Shown here in pieces: positions 17,150 through 26,602 of a stretch of DNA of 64,000 bases. This stretch comes from Robertmurraya sp. FSL R5-0851 (GTDB lineage Bacteria; Bacillota; Bacilli; Bacillales; Cytobacillaceae), in contig NZ_JBBOOE010000001.1 of assembly GCF_038002965.1 (NCBI RefSeq), forward strand, positions 3,949,001 through 4,013,000, in the 5' to 3' direction. The notes beneath the pieces are model-generated. The model searched no databases. It saw nothing but the letters and a program-made list of their open reading frames with translations, and was not told the DNA's origin. Within the stretch, counting starts at the first letter, position 1. Each line of letters starts with the position of its first letter. The position numbers and the translations under genes were made by a program.

Positions 17150-20100
17150 TTATTTTTCCCGTAAGAATGGCCACCAGTTGGCTTTCCCAAAGGTTCTGAC
17201 CATGACCGGGATAAATAATGGAAGAATCACTAGGGCATATAGGAATAATCCTACTAACACAATGGATGCAATTTGTAGTAAGGATAGCATTCCTGAAGGC
17301 ATCATCGCAGCAAAGGTCCCACCTAAGATGACAGCTGCTGAAATGATAACTGTACCCATTTTTTTCATGGATTCAAGCATAGCTTCGCGAATAGTGAGAT
17401 CTTTATACTCATTAAAACGGTCCATTAAGAAGATACTATAGTCAACTCCCAGTGCGATTAAGATTACAAAGCCGAAAAATGGTACGGCCCAGCTTATTCC
17501 TGTATAGCCTAGGAGGTTAACAAATATCGCTTCATTTATTCCCATAGATGTGTAGAACGTTAGTATCAACGACGCAATGATATACGCTGGCATGATCATT
17601 GATCGGAATAGAATAACTAAGATGATGGTTATCCCCACTAACATCAAGACAACCGTTCGAGAGTAATCTTCTCCTGAAATCGCATCAAGGTCAGCATTTG
17701 TTCTTGTTACTCCACCCACAGCAACCACGGCATTTTCAAGCTTCGTATTCGCGGTGGCACTCTTTACTGCTTCATTGAGTTTATCCACTTGATTGATGGC
17801 TTCATTGGAGTAAGGATTGGCTTCAAGAATGACATCGATCGTCATTACTTTACGATCTTCAGACATATAGGTGTCTAACACCTGTACGAAATCTTCACTT
17901 TCAAGAACCTCAGGTGGTAGATAGAACGCACCATTCTCATTTTCAGAAAGACCTTTAATATAGTCTTGAGCCGAGCCTAATCCATCTGAGATTTGATTTA
18001 AGCCATCCACACTTTGGTTCAAGCCATCTGTTAGTTGGCCCAATTGACCGCCTAATTCACCAAATCCATCTGCAAGCTGCTGTTGACCGTCACGAATTCC
18101 GGCTAATCCGGAAGTTAGCTTTGGCATATTATCAACAATTTGACCTTGACCATTTGCAAGCTGGTTAAGGCCGGCAAGCTGTTTGTCAATTCCCACGATA
18201 AACTGTTCTAAACCAGAAACAATTTTCTGCTGGTTCTCATTAATGACTGAAAATCCAGCATTAGCCTCCGCCATGCCACTAGCTACTCCAGCTAATTGCG
18301 GCTGGACCGTTTGAACCGTTCCCTTTAATCTTTGATAAGATTCATCCATTTGTAACGCTGGATAACTGGTTTCTAAAGCGGCAAAATACTGTTCAGTAGA
18401 AGCAAGTGCCGCAGAAAGCTCGTTTAACCCAGCACCCATTTGTCCATAAGCACCAGCAAGCTTTTTATACTCCGCTAACAGCTGCTCAGCACCAGACTTC
18501 ATATTTCCAAGCTCTGTTTTGATTTGAGCAGAACCTGCTGCTCCTTGGCGAATACCATCTTCTATTTTTGCTAAATTTGTTTGAATTTCGGTTAATCCTG
18601 ACTGAACCTGCGATGTTCCGGTTACGAGTTCCCCGATACCCGCTGTTGCCTGTTCAAGTTGTGGTGCTGAACTCTCAAGACCATCGCTTGCTTCCTTTAG
18701 ACCTGAGCTAATTTGATCAAGTCCTTCTTTTCCTTCCCCAAGCCCTTCTTGTAAGGTATCAGCTTGTTTCGCGATTAAAAAGTCTTCAATCGGTTCACCC
18801 GTTGGTCGTGTCACCGAACGAACGGTGTCTACTAGTGGAACGCGTGCTAACTGCTTACTAATTTCTTCCACTAAATTAATATATTCTATCGAATCCATTG
18901 CCTCATCATTTTTTAAAACGATTTGGGTTGGCATCGATTCGCCCGGTCCAAAGCTATCAGCAATAGCATTAAAGGCACGAATAGAATGGACATCTCCACT
19001 GATTTCTTCCAGAGAATTATAAGAAAGTTTTCCATCGTATGTGACCAAGAACGGTACACAAACAGCTGCTACTATAAGAAGTGCAATTACTGGGCGCTTC
19101 AGAGAAAATTGACCAACTACACCCCAGAATTTGCTTTCTCCGTGCTCCGCCGTACTCTTTGAAGGCCAGAAGATTTTCCCGCCAAGTACAGCCATAAAAA
19201 ATGGAACAATCGTAAACAAGGCAATCAACAAAAGTCCTACTCCAACCGCAACAGCTGCTGCTGATTGATAAAGCACAAATTTTGAAAACCCGATTGCAGC
19301 AAAACCAATCATTACGGCTAATCCACTGAAAAATACCGTACGGCCGGCATTACGATACGTCGCTACGATCGCATCTGCACGATGTTCGTAATGTGTAAGT
19401 TCTTCTTTATAACGGCTTAGTAAAAGGATACAATAGTCCGTTCCTATTCCAAATAATATCGCCACAAGAAAGATTTGCGTATAACTCGAAACGGGAAAAT
19501 CTAATTTATCTACTAAAATCGAAACAATCGATTGAGCGGCTAAATACGAGAATCCAACCGTTAACAATGGGATGACCGGTGCTACTACCGAACGGAATAC
19601 GAGTAACAATACCACTAAGATGAAAACAACAGTTATTCCTTCTGTCTTTTTCAATCCTTCTTGAGAACTTGTCATCAAGTCTTCATTAATTAACCAATTA
19701 CTCGTGTAATCATGGTCGATCTTCACGTCTTCGATCGTTTCATAAAGGGCTTCACTTAATTCTTTCGGTTCACGGTCCTTCCACTCAATGGTTAACGACG
19801 TCAGAATCGCTTTTCCATCCTTTGAAACAAGCTGTTCTTCTAAAACCTCTTCATTAAAATGAGTCAGAATTTCTGCAATCCCCAGCTCTTCTTTCTTGTT
19901 TTCAAGTGCCCGAATCGCTTTTTCAGCTTCTTGTATTTCTTTTTCCGTTAGTTTTTCCTCACTATGAAACACGAGGGCGACCTGCGTATCATCCCCTCCG
20001 CCTTCCTGTTCTTGGACGTTTTCCATAATGTCAGAGGCTAGTGTAGAGGAATATCCTTCCGGAACATCAATTTGCCCCTTTTCACGCACAAGATCGGCCA

Positions 20101-20185
20101 TGTTCGGAGCCAGCATAAATAGTCCCACAATGAGAGCTATCCATGCGACTAGTACTAACCACTTATTTTTAATAATCGCATACAT
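17150..20185 (-). CDS. MMPL/RND family transporter (YdfJ-like)
   Basis: 1011-residue RND-superfamily membrane protein. One N-terminal helix (about 9-28), a first extracellular loop, a five-helix sterol-sensing-like bundle (about 175-345, with GIGTDYCILLLSRYKEE), and then a very large second extracellular loop (about 400-790) built of glycine-spaced coiled-coil repeats such as LNQSVDGLNQISDGLG. A second bundle has ALGVDYSIFLMDRFNEY. Both GxxxDY motifs, which carry the proton-relay aspartates, are present. It follows the MarR gene by three bases, with GGAGG inside marR, so it is probably a drug or lipid exporter controlled by that repressor. Substrate unknown. Confidence 0.88.
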   Translation of the reverse strand: MYAIIKNKWLVLVAWIALIVGLFMLAPNMADLVREKGQIDVPEGYSSTLASDIMENVQEQEGGGDDTQVALVFHSEEKLTEKEIQEAEKAIRALENKKEELGIAEILTHFNEEVLEEQLVSKDGKAILTSLTIEWKDREPKELSEALYETIEDVKIDHDYTSNWLINEDLMTSSQEGLKKTEGITVVFILVVLLLVFRSVVAPVIPLLTVGFSYLAAQSIVSILVDKLDFPVSSYTQIFLVAILFGIGTDYCILLLSRYKEELTHYEHRADAIVATYRNAGRTVFFSGLAVMIGFAAIGFSKFVLYQSAAAVAVGVGLLLIALFTIVPFFMAVLGGKIFWPSKSTAEHGESKFWGVVGQFSLKRPVIALLIVAAVCVPFLVTYDGKLSYNSLEEISGDVHSIRAFNAIADSFGPGESMPTQIVLKNDEAMDSIEYINLVEEISKQLARVPLVDTVRSVTRPTGEPIEDFLIAKQADTLQEGLGEGKEGLDQISSGLKEASDGLESSAPQLEQATAGIGELVTGTSQVQSGLTEIQTNLAKIEDGIRQGAAGSAQIKTELGNMKSGAEQLLAEYKKLAGAYGQMGAGLNELSAALASTEQYFAALETSYPALQMDESYQRLKGTVQTVQPQLAGVASGMAEANAGFSVINENQQKIVSGLEQFIVGIDKQLAGLNQLANGQGQIVDNMPKLTSGLAGIRDGQQQLADGFGELGGQLGQLTDGLNQSVDGLNQISDGLGSAQDYIKGLSENENGAFYLPPEVLESEDFVQVLDTYMSEDRKVMTIDVILEANPYSNEAINQVDKLNEAVKSATANTKLENAVVAVGGVTRTNADLDAISGEDYSRTVVLMLVGITIILVILFRSMIMPAYIIASLILTFYTSMGINEAIFVNLLGYTGISWAVPFFGFVILIALGVDYSIFLMDRFNEYKDLTIREAMLESMKKMGTVIISAAVILGGTFAAMMPSGMLSLLQIASIVLVGLFLYALVILPLFIPVMVRTFGKANWWPFLREK

Positions 20186-20188
20186 GGG

Positions 20189-20659
20189 CTAATCCTCCAG
20201 TTGATTCTTCTTTGTTTCTAAAAGTACGCTATACAATTTTTCGTATGACTGGATAAACATTTCGATTTCGTTTTGGTCGAATTTTGTGATAATCGATTCC
20301 ACCAGTTTATGAATTCTAGCTTCCGTTTCTAAATAAAGCTCATTGCCTTTATCCGTCAACGTTAAGTACACCACTCGACGGTCATTTTCATCTCTTGTTC
20401 TTTGAATAAAGCCCTTCGTCCATAATCGGGTAATGATGGCTGTAATCGCACTTTTTTTTACAGAAAATACGTCGGCAAGCTCTGACGATGTACAAGAATG
20501 ATTTTGATAGATATAGCGCAACATATAATGCTGCTCACTTGTTAGATCACAATCTAACTGCTCCTTAACAAGCGCTTCCCCTATCTTGTTAACGGAAAAA
20601 GATAGAGAGATATATTTATTCACAACCTCTTTAATATGCTGGTCTGGCATCTGTAGCAT
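20189..20659 (-). CDS. MarR family transcriptional regulator
   Basis: 156-residue winged-helix regulator. The recognition region SSELADVFSVKKSAITAIITRLWTKGFI is followed by the wing RTRDENDRRVVYLTLTDKG, the MarR hallmark. ATG at 20659 sits four bases after GGAGG; ATG at 20650 or 20683 are alternatives. First gene of a two-gene operon with the MMPL exporter; presumably an autorepressor released by the exported compound. Confidence 0.88.
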   Translation of the reverse strand: MLQMPDQHIKEVVNKYISLSFSVNKIGEALVKEQLDCDLTSEQHYMLRYIYQNHSCTSSELADVFSVKKSAITAIITRLWTKGFIQRTRDENDRRVVYLTLTDKGNELYLETEARIHKLVESIITKFDQNEIEMFIQSYEKLYSVLLETKKNQLED

Positions 20660-20692
20660 GTCACCTCCAGAAAATAGTTTCATTATTTAATT

Positions 20693-20707
20693 GTTCAACT
20701 GTTTAAC
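20693..20707. promoter_or_regulatory. Candidate MarR operator
   Basis: GTTCAACTGTTTAAC is a near-palindrome (mismatches only at positions 4, 8 and 12) just upstream of marR. Confidence 0.5.
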
Positions 20708-20750
20708 TATCTACTCGATTATCATAATGGAGTCACATTTTTCTGTCAAA

Positions 20751-20781
20751 CAAAAAAAAACGAACCAATCAAATTGGCTCG
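20751..20781 (-). terminator. Terminator of aroD
   Basis: Minus-strand GAGCCAAT (20780-20773) pairs with ATTGGTTC (20769-20762), then a run of nine T. Confidence 0.9.
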
Positions 20782-21558
20782 CTACTTTTGTAAGCTATGA
20801 TGAAGGATTTCTAATGTACGTCTAAGATCACTTACTTGAACTTGTCCTGGTGCTGACGCTTTCTTTAACGCTCCGAATGTAACACTTGATCCAAACACCT
20901 CACCAGATAGGCGACTAATGGCGCCTTGCCCTGCCATTGACATGGTGATAATCGGAGTATCTGGATGTTTTTCTTGCATTTCAACAGTGGCTTCCAACAA
21001 TGCTAGCACATCTCTAGCAGAGGTCGGCATCACTGCTATTTTGGGAATATCGCCTCCTAGCTTCTTTCCACGTTCAAGAATTTCCACCATTTTATCCTTT
21101 GAAGGCGTTTTGGCAAAATTATGGCTAGAAAGGATCCCTAATCGGCCGTTCTCATGAATGATGGAGAGAATCTGACTAATATCCTCATCTCGATGACGTA
21201 GCTCAATATCTACTAAATCCACCATACCTGACTTTGCTGCCGCTTCATTCAAGTCGAAATAATAAGAAGGATGAATTTCCTTTTCCCCACCCTCTTCAAG
21301 GCTTCGAAATGTAAAAACAAGAGGAAGCTCTTTCAAACGCTGATGGATCGTTGAAAGTGCAGTCATCACCTTACTAAGATCTTCACTATCATTGAAAAAA
21401 TCTACTCTCCATTCAACCATATCGACAAAATTCTTATTCAATTGAATAAGTTCTGCCTCCGCTAAAAGGTCTTCCACTGTATTCCCTGTCATAGGTACAC
21501 AAATCTTAGGTGTTCCTACCCCAATACGAATATTTTTTACCGCAATGAAATTCGCCAA
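20782..21558 (-). CDS. aroD: Type I 3-dehydroquinate dehydratase
   Basis: Third step of the shikimate pathway, 3-dehydroquinate to 3-dehydroshikimate, by a Schiff-base mechanism. The 258-residue TIM-barrel protein has VEWRVDFF near residue 46, ILSSHNF near 144 with the catalytic His, and PKIAVMP near 172 with the Schiff-base Lys. Type I is the form found in B. subtilis AroD. TTG start at 21558 behind GGAGGG. Stands alone between two terminators. Confidence 0.95.
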   Translation of the reverse strand: MANFIAVKNIRIGVGTPKICVPMTGNTVEDLLAEAELIQLNKNFVDMVEWRVDFFNDSEDLSKVMTALSTIHQRLKELPLVFTFRSLEEGGEKEIHPSYYFDLNEAAAKSGMVDLVDIELRHRDEDISQILSIIHENGRLGILSSHNFAKTPSKDKMVEILERGKKLGGDIPKIAVMPTSARDVLALLEATVEMQEKHPDTPIITMSMAGQGAISRLSGEVFGSSVTFGALKKASAPGQVQVSDLRRTLEILHHSLQK

Positions 21559-21612
21559 GTTACGATCCCTCCATTCTTATCCTCTACTTTATCCTACAAC
21601 TGCTCTTTATGA

Positions 21613-21656
21613 CCACAAAAAAATAGGATACTCTACAAAAAAGAGTACCCTTTTTT
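21613..21656 (-). terminator. Terminator after cobA
   Basis: GGATACTCT (21626-21634) and AGAGTACCC (21642-21650) pair with one mismatch; A7 on the left gives the T run on the minus strand, and T6 on the right makes it bidirectional. Confidence 0.75.
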
Positions 21657-21686
21657 CCATCCTGCCGTTCCCTTTTCTTGCATTCC

Positions 21687-22469
21687 TTACGCCATTGCCT
21701 TAACTAGCGCTTCAGCGTGATTTTCTTCAAACCAATGAATCTTTTCTCTCATTTGAACAACCTCTCCTACTAGAATGATAGAAGGGTGAGAGATTTGGTG
21801 CTTACTCACAATCTCTTCAATTGTTTCCAACGTTCCTGTTACGGTTCTTTGAACTGAGGTCGTCCCCCAATGAATGACTGCTACCGGTGTTGTTGCCTTT
21901 TTCCCATGAGATATTAGGTTCTTACAAATATTTGAAAGATTGTTTACACCCATATAAAAAGCAATCGTATCAATCCCTTTAGCAAGAGCCTCCCAATTTA
22001 AAAATTCACTTCCCTTTTCCACACACCCATGTCCCGTTACCATCGCAAAAGAGGTGGCATAATCTCGGTGTGTGACAGGAATACCCGCATAAGCTGAAGC
22101 GGCGATTCCTGCTGTTACTCCAGGGACCACTTCAAAAGAGATTCCATGTCTTGCTAAAAACTCCGCTTCCTCTCCCCCTCGACCAAATACAAACGGATCT
22201 CCGCCCTTCAACCTTGTTACAATCTTTCCTTTCATCGCCTGATCCACAAGCAGGTGATTGATTTCATCTTGAATCAAATGGTGTTTCCCCGGTCTTTTCC
22301 CGCTATAAATCAGTTCACAGTCTTCTTTCGCATGTTTCAGTAATTCTTTATTCACTAACCGATCATAAGAAATAACATCCGCTTTTTGAATGCACTCCAG
22401 CCCATACAATGTTAGTAATTTCGGGTCACCAGGACCTGCTCCAACGAGATATACCTTCCCTTTTTTCAT
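21687..22469 (-). CDS. cobA: Uroporphyrinogen-III C-methyltransferase (SUMT)
   Basis: Methylates uroporphyrinogen III at C-2 and C-7 to precorrin-2, the branch point to cobalamin and siroheme. The 260-residue single-domain SUMT has VYLVGAGPGDPKLLT at residues 5-19, LKGGDPFVFGRGGEE near 86, VVPGVTAGIAASAYAGIPVTHR near 117-138 and YMGVNNLS near 169. No CysG or HemD fusion. ATG overlaps the cobQ stop; GGAGGG precedes it. Last gene of the cobalamin cluster. Confidence 0.92.
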   Translation of the reverse strand: MKKGKVYLVGAGPGDPKLLTLYGLECIQKADVISYDRLVNKELLKHAKEDCELIYSGKRPGKHHLIQDEINHLLVDQAMKGKIVTRLKGGDPFVFGRGGEEAEFLARHGISFEVVPGVTAGIAASAYAGIPVTHRDYATSFAMVTGHGCVEKGSEFLNWEALAKGIDTIAFYMGVNNLSNICKNLISHGKKATTPVAVIHWGTTSVQRTVTGTLETIEEIVSKHQISHPSIILVGEVVQMREKIHWFEENHAEALVKAMA

Positions 22470-24010
22470 TGAGATCCCTCCATCGTTGTTTCCATTCCTA
22501 AACGTATCTTCTTATCGTAATACTCTCGCATCTTCTCTTCTATAAATGAAAGATTGATATGTTCTTTTACATGTTCCGCTAGCTGGTTATACGCTTCCTC
22601 ACGTTGAGAGCGAAACGCTACTCGGTCATGTTTTTCTTCTAGCCCCTTAACTTTCCGTATCTGATTAATAAGGGCTGCACGATACGAATCATTATCAAAG
22701 ATTCCATGAAAGTACGTTCCGATTATTTGTTGATTTTCACTTATGACTCCATCGGTGGTGGTACCTTGAGTTATTAATGGTGTACATGGCTTTAGAAACG
22801 TCGTGACTCCCATATGAATTTCATAACCTTCCACATAATGAGTTTGGCCATTTGTCTGAATGGTCCCTTTTGATAGGGTCGTCGTTTTCTCAGATGTAAT
22901 GATTGTATAGATTGGTAATAGGTTTAAACCGGCTTCGATTGATACCTTGGATTCAATACCCTCTGGATCCTCGACGGTTGCTCCAAGCATTTGGTAGCCT
23001 CCACATATTCCATACACAAAAGTTTTCCCATTTTTCGTGAGCCTCTGAATTTCATCATACAATCCGGATTGCTTAAGAAATATCAAATCCTCGATGGTAT
23101 TTTTACTGCCAGGCAAGATAAGCAGATCAGGATCTTGAAGCTGTTCCTTGCTGCTGACAAGGCGTACATGGCAGTCTTCTTCTGATAAGAACGGGTCAAT
23201 ATCTGTAAAATTTGATATTTTAGGAAATTGAATGACTGCGATATCTATTTCTTTCTCTGAATCTCTTTCTGTGCTGTATAGCTTTAAGGCAACGGAGTCC
23301 TCTGCATCCACCTTCACGTTCGTATAAGGAACGACACCTAGAACTGGCACCCCTGTATACTCCGTAAACCAATCAAGACCTGGTTCGAGTAAGCTTACAT
23401 CTCCCCTGAACTTATTGATAATCACCCCTATCACTCGGTCTCGATCACTCGCTTCAATTAACTGAAGCGTTCCGACTAAGCTTGCAAACACACCACCACG
23501 TTCAATGTCACCTACTAGGATGACAGGTGATTCCGTCATGTTCGCGACCCTCATATTTACTAATTCACGATCATTTAGATTAATTTCGGCTGGACTTCCT
23601 GCCCCCTCAATCACAATGCGCTCAAACTGTTGATCGAGTCGCTCGTACGCTTCTTTAATTAAGGTTAGTCCTTGTTGGAAGAAATCTTGACGATAAGCTC
23701 CTGCTTGCATATTTTTATATGGCTTCCCATGAACAACGATCTGTGCCTCATAGTCCCTCGATGGTTTAATTAAAATCGGATTCATATCTGTAGTTGCTAT
23801 TGTTCGTGCGGCTTCAGCTTGAACGCCTTGAGCTCTTCCAATCTCCTTACCATCCAACGTGATATAAGAGTTTAATGCCATATTTTGAGATTTAAATGGG
23901 GCTGTTTTATAGCCCATATCTGAAAAAATTCGGCAAAGCGCTGTTGATATCACGCTTTTTCCTGCATCTGAATGTGTTCCTTGAATCATAATGGACTGTG
24001 CTCTACGCAT
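22466..24010 (-). CDS. cobQ: Cobyric acid synthase (CobQ/CbiP)
   Basis: ATP- and glutamine-dependent amidation of adenosylcobyrinic acid a,c-diamide at four side chains. The 514-residue protein has the N-terminal dethiobiotin-synthetase-like P-loop IQGTHSDAGKSVIS (residues 8-21), VIEGAGSPAEINL near 133 and a C-terminal class I glutamine amidotransferase domain with the nucleophile in FVYGICGGYQMLG (near 338) and a late TYFHGIFDN. It follows a terminator and a 284-bp gene-free gap, so it may be transcribed partly apart from the upstream genes. Confidence 0.93.
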   Translation of the reverse strand: MRRAQSIMIQGTHSDAGKSVISTALCRIFSDMGYKTAPFKSQNMALNSYITLDGKEIGRAQGVQAEAARTIATTDMNPILIKPSRDYEAQIVVHGKPYKNMQAGAYRQDFFQQGLTLIKEAYERLDQQFERIVIEGAGSPAEINLNDRELVNMRVANMTESPVILVGDIERGGVFASLVGTLQLIEASDRDRVIGVIINKFRGDVSLLEPGLDWFTEYTGVPVLGVVPYTNVKVDAEDSVALKLYSTERDSEKEIDIAVIQFPKISNFTDIDPFLSEEDCHVRLVSSKEQLQDPDLLILPGSKNTIEDLIFLKQSGLYDEIQRLTKNGKTFVYGICGGYQMLGATVEDPEGIESKVSIEAGLNLLPIYTIITSEKTTTLSKGTIQTNGQTHYVEGYEIHMGVTTFLKPCTPLITQGTTTDGVISENQQIIGTYFHGIFDNDSYRAALINQIRKVKGLEEKHDRVAFRSQREEAYNQLAEHVKEHINLSFIEEKMREYYDKKIRLGMETTMEGSQ

Positions 24011-24221
24011 GATGTTCCCCCTACACCGTGAAATAAAAAGTTTCTATAAATGAAGAACAGCTCCTAAGAACTTATATCGCCTACGAACTTGCCATTCTAA
24101 TAACCTTCAAATGTGGTTCCTGTTAAGAATTTCGCTTGTAACGCTTAACCCATTCTTCCATTTTCCTTTAATTGAGTACAGCAAGTTGTAAGAATATCTT
24201 CCATATTCCATTTACTCGTCG
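24011..24221. other. Gene-free gap between the phosphatase gene and cobQ
   Basis: No open frame, RNA or clear promoter was recognised here. Reading frames on the minus strand are broken every 15-25 codons. It ends at a terminator. Confidence 0.5.
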
Positions 24222-24263
24222 ATAAAAACGGCACCAGGATTTCCTTATTAAAATCCTAGTGCC
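24222..24263 (-). terminator. Terminator after the cobalamin phosphatase gene
   Basis: GGCACCAGGATTT (24230-24242) pairs with AAATCCTAGTGCC (24251-24263) with one mismatch; T5 follows on the minus strand. Confidence 0.85.
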
Positions 24264-24294
24264 TATAAATTTTTCACAAATACTTCATATATGA

Positions 24295-24918
24295 TTAATA
24301 AACGGATACTAGTGAGAGATGTTCTACACTCGCCTCAACCAGGAGTTTTCTTTCCCCTTTATCCAGCCGTATCAAGGTTAAACTTGTTCCCTCACTGATA
24401 GGAGCAGACCAAAAATTATTTAGTGAATGCTTTTTCACGATAGATAAGAATGCCATAATGGTTACTCCATGAGTGACCATTAGCACTCTCCCGCCACCGT
24501 GCATTCTCTCTATTTCTTGTAGAAAGTCTTCCACTCTTGTCATCACATCTGTAAAGGTTTCTCCTCCATCGTTGTAATATCGCTCTGGAGCATTCCAATA
24601 ATGATCATACTCTGATGGAAACTCATGATAAATTTCGTCATCCGTTTTTCCCTGCCATTTTCCTAGGTGAATTTCCATTAACCTCGGGTCTGTTTTCATA
24701 TTTGTTTCATTTGGCCGGATAAGCTTCGCGGTGGTATAAGCCCTTCCACTTGGAGAAGAGATCACTTCATCAAATGGGGTAGTAGCTAAGTAGTCTCTTA
24801 ATCGTTTAGCATCCTCCACTCCTTTTTTTGTAAGGGCGGAATCCAATCTACCTTGCATTCGCTTTTGTACATTCCATGTGGTTTGTCCATGCCTAACAAT
24901 ATATAAATCAATCATCAT
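24295..24918 (-). CDS. cobC: Histidine phosphatase, probable alpha-ribazole phosphatase (CobC-type)
   Basis: About 207 residues. Phosphoglycerate-mutase-like fold with the phosphohistidine motif LYIVRHGQTTWN at the N-terminus, the phosphate-binding Arg in SSPSGRAYTTA, the HLGKWQG motif and the second catalytic His in MVTHGVTI. Many such phosphatases exist, but the position behind cblS in a cobalamin cluster favours dephosphorylation of alpha-ribazole phosphate or adenosylcobalamin phosphate. ATG at 24918 or 24915 both fit GGGAG; a GTG at 24924 is less likely. Confidence 0.78.
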   Translation of the reverse strand: MMIDLYIVRHGQTTWNVQKRMQGRLDSALTKKGVEDAKRLRDYLATTPFDEVISSPSGRAYTTAKLIRPNETNMKTDPRLMEIHLGKWQGKTDDEIYHEFPSEYDHYWNAPERYYNDGGETFTDVMTRVEDFLQEIERMHGGGRVLMVTHGVTIMAFLSIVKKHSLNNFWSAPISEGTSLTLIRLDKGERKLLVEASVEHLSLVSVY

Positions 24919-24936
24919 GGTCACTCCCTTTACGAT

Positions 24937-25647
24937 TTAAAAAGTTAATTCATGATAGTAATAACCAGAGAGTTCCTTCACCTCATGCTCTTTATCAACT
25001 GGAAAAGCAATCAGGAAGCAGGTAGATGGACCAGATGTTTTTTCTAAATTAACCACAGAGTTTACCTCACTTTTTAAAAACGTTCGGTTTGAAAAAAGAC
25101 GATTCAATTCATAAAGGATCCCTTTGGACCCCACAGGCAATAAGACAGTGCCATCTAGTTGTGAGAGCTCCTTCACTAATCGTAACGGAGCTACTTCTGC
25201 TTCCTGCTCAATCACTTCATTTCCAACAAGAGGAAGACCAATAACCGCCACTTTCGTATTTTCAAGAAAGGGAATGGCACTCAAAGGAGCATGGCTCGTT
25301 CTATTTCCTAATACCGTTAATCCGACGGCAGATTGAACAAGCAAGAAGTTACTTTCGGTGCTTCCACTGATCGGAACGTTTGGTACATCTAGCTCAAGCA
25401 GACCTTTCGTAATTCCCTTTACGAGTTCTTCCCAAGATCCATCTCCGCAGAAGTTTTGAAGAATCACTGCTTCAGGAATAGCCCCCGCCGAGTAGCATTC
25501 CATAGCTGCCACACGAAAAGTATAATAACCAACGATATCGTAAGGAACCTGTACCGCATCGAGCTTCTTTAACCCGATCGCCCCGCTATTATCAGAAGCT
25601 ACCACAAGGGTTTCTTTTCCCATTTTAAGTAATTGAACATCTCTCAT
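24937..25647 (-). CDS. cblS: Alpha-ribazole kinase CblS
   Basis: 236-residue protein related to the ATP-binding AIR-synthase (PurM-like) fold: GKETLVVASDNSGAIG near the start, then GYYTFRVAAMECYSAGAIPEAVILQNF, matching the family described as alpha-ribazole kinase in Listeria and Geobacillus. It would phosphorylate salvaged alpha-ribazole, bypassing CobT. ATG overlaps the cblT stop by four bases (ATGA), so transporter and kinase are translationally coupled, as expected for that pathway. Assignment by family memory and context. Confidence 0.8.
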   Translation of the reverse strand: MRDVQLLKMGKETLVVASDNSGAIGLKKLDAVQVPYDIVGYYTFRVAAMECYSAGAIPEAVILQNFCGDGSWEELVKGITKGLLELDVPNVPISGSTESNFLLVQSAVGLTVLGNRTSHAPLSAIPFLENTKVAVIGLPLVGNEVIEQEAEVAPLRLVKELSQLDGTVLLPVGSKGILYELNRLFSNRTFLKSEVNSVVNLEKTSGPSTCFLIAFPVDKEHEVKELSGYYYHELTF

Positions 25648-26135
25648 TTTTGAAATTTCCCCGCTACTGCTGGTTTCATGATGCTAGCTAATCGTGGAGC
25701 AACGATCACAGCTAAAACGGTATTAAAGATAGATGCAATGAGTAAAGAGGGAACCAGACTAATATAAAATGCTTTTGAGATTAAAAAGATAAATGGGAGG
25801 GGAGCTGCAAAGGTATTACCTAGCACGAATAAAATAGACGCCGTCCACTTGCTGCCTTTTTGATAAAAATAAGCAAATATCCATGTAAGTATTGCCATTT
25901 CGATAGCGATTAAGAAATGCATAGGTCCAAGAGGCATTCCTCCGATTAATGCTGATACCATATGGCCTATTCCACCGACGATCGCCCCTGGGATTCCTCC
26001 TAAAAGCGCGGCAGCAACGATTGCTGGAAACGAATCAAGCGCGACACTTCCGATGATTGCTGGAATTTTCAACATGCCACCTACAACTGTTAAAGCGATA
26101 AACACAGCCATCCAAGTTACTTTTTCCACCTTCAT
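25644..26135 (-). CDS. cblT: Alpha-ribazole transporter CblT (ECF S component)
   Basis: 163-residue integral membrane protein with about five to six hydrophobic helices and the glycine-rich GGIPGAIVGGIGHMVSALIGG region typical of small S components of energy-coupling-factor transporters. Adjacent coupling to cblS gives the substrate: alpha-ribazole, taken up with the shared ECF module encoded elsewhere. Start at 26135 (MKVEKVTWMAV) has AGGAGG eight bases upstream; a longer frame to 26192 overlaps the neighbour and lacks support. Confidence 0.8.
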   Translation of the reverse strand: MKVEKVTWMAVFIALTVVGGMLKIPAIIGSVALDSFPAIVAAALLGGIPGAIVGGIGHMVSALIGGMPLGPMHFLIAIEMAILTWIFAYFYQKGSKWTASILFVLGNTFAAPLPFIFLISKAFYISLVPSLLIASIFNTVLAVIVAPRLASIMKPAVAGKFQK

Positions 26136-26161
26136 TTTTTCTTCCTCCTTTTGATTTGCAA

Positions 26162-26602
26162 TTACTTCATGCGTTGCCCAATTCCGTACCAAATATGATC
26201 CACTCGATCACATAGTTGGACCGTATCCTGAAATGTCCATCCTGCATCATCACGCCATTTCCGATCTGCTTTTTCAACAGGTACAATTCCTCTAGTAATA
26301 TCTGACCCAATGATGACGAGTTTTCTCTTGCAACCATCCTTTTCCCATTGATCCCAATTCAATAGTGTCTCTTTCCATATTTGTCTTACTTTATCTGATT
26401 CGTGTTGCAGCGATAAATCCCTGATCCAATACTCGATTCCTTCAACCACCACTAAGGAGTCAGTAGAATCTTCACTAATCCAGTCATAATATGAGCATTC
26501 ATAAGCTTTTATCCAACTTACTCGTGGATACTGACCCAAACAAAAATGGCTACGTACCCACTCGGCTTTTCCGTTACATGCTCCTCCCATCACGAAATAC
26601 AA
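26162..26602 (-). CDS. Short CobU-like P-loop protein
   Basis: 146-residue paralogue of CobU. It has a P-loop variant GGACNGKAEW at residues 5-14 and keeps the CobU C-terminal motif GIVPVEKADRKWRDDAGWTF followed by VQLCDRVDHIWYGIG. The middle region with the guanylylated His (RIxxHxxxR) is absent. A TTG start at 26602 has AGGAGG nine bases upstream; the ATGs at 26611/26608 touch it. The gene overlaps cobU by 29 bases. Either a kinase-only enzyme or an accessory subunit; the function is inference. Confidence 0.75.
   Translation of the reverse strand: MYFVMGGACNGKAEWVRSHFCLGQYPRVSWIKAYECSYYDWISEDSTDSLVVVEGIEYWIRDLSLQHESDKVRQIWKETLLNWDQWEKDGCKRKLVIIGSDITRGIVPVEKADRKWRDDAGWTFQDTVQLCDRVDHIWYGIGQRMK

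Noticed and set aside
24011..24294. Remnant of a cobS or other cobalamin gene
   Set aside because: Frames on both strands are short and no motif of CobS or any cobalamin enzyme is recognisable.
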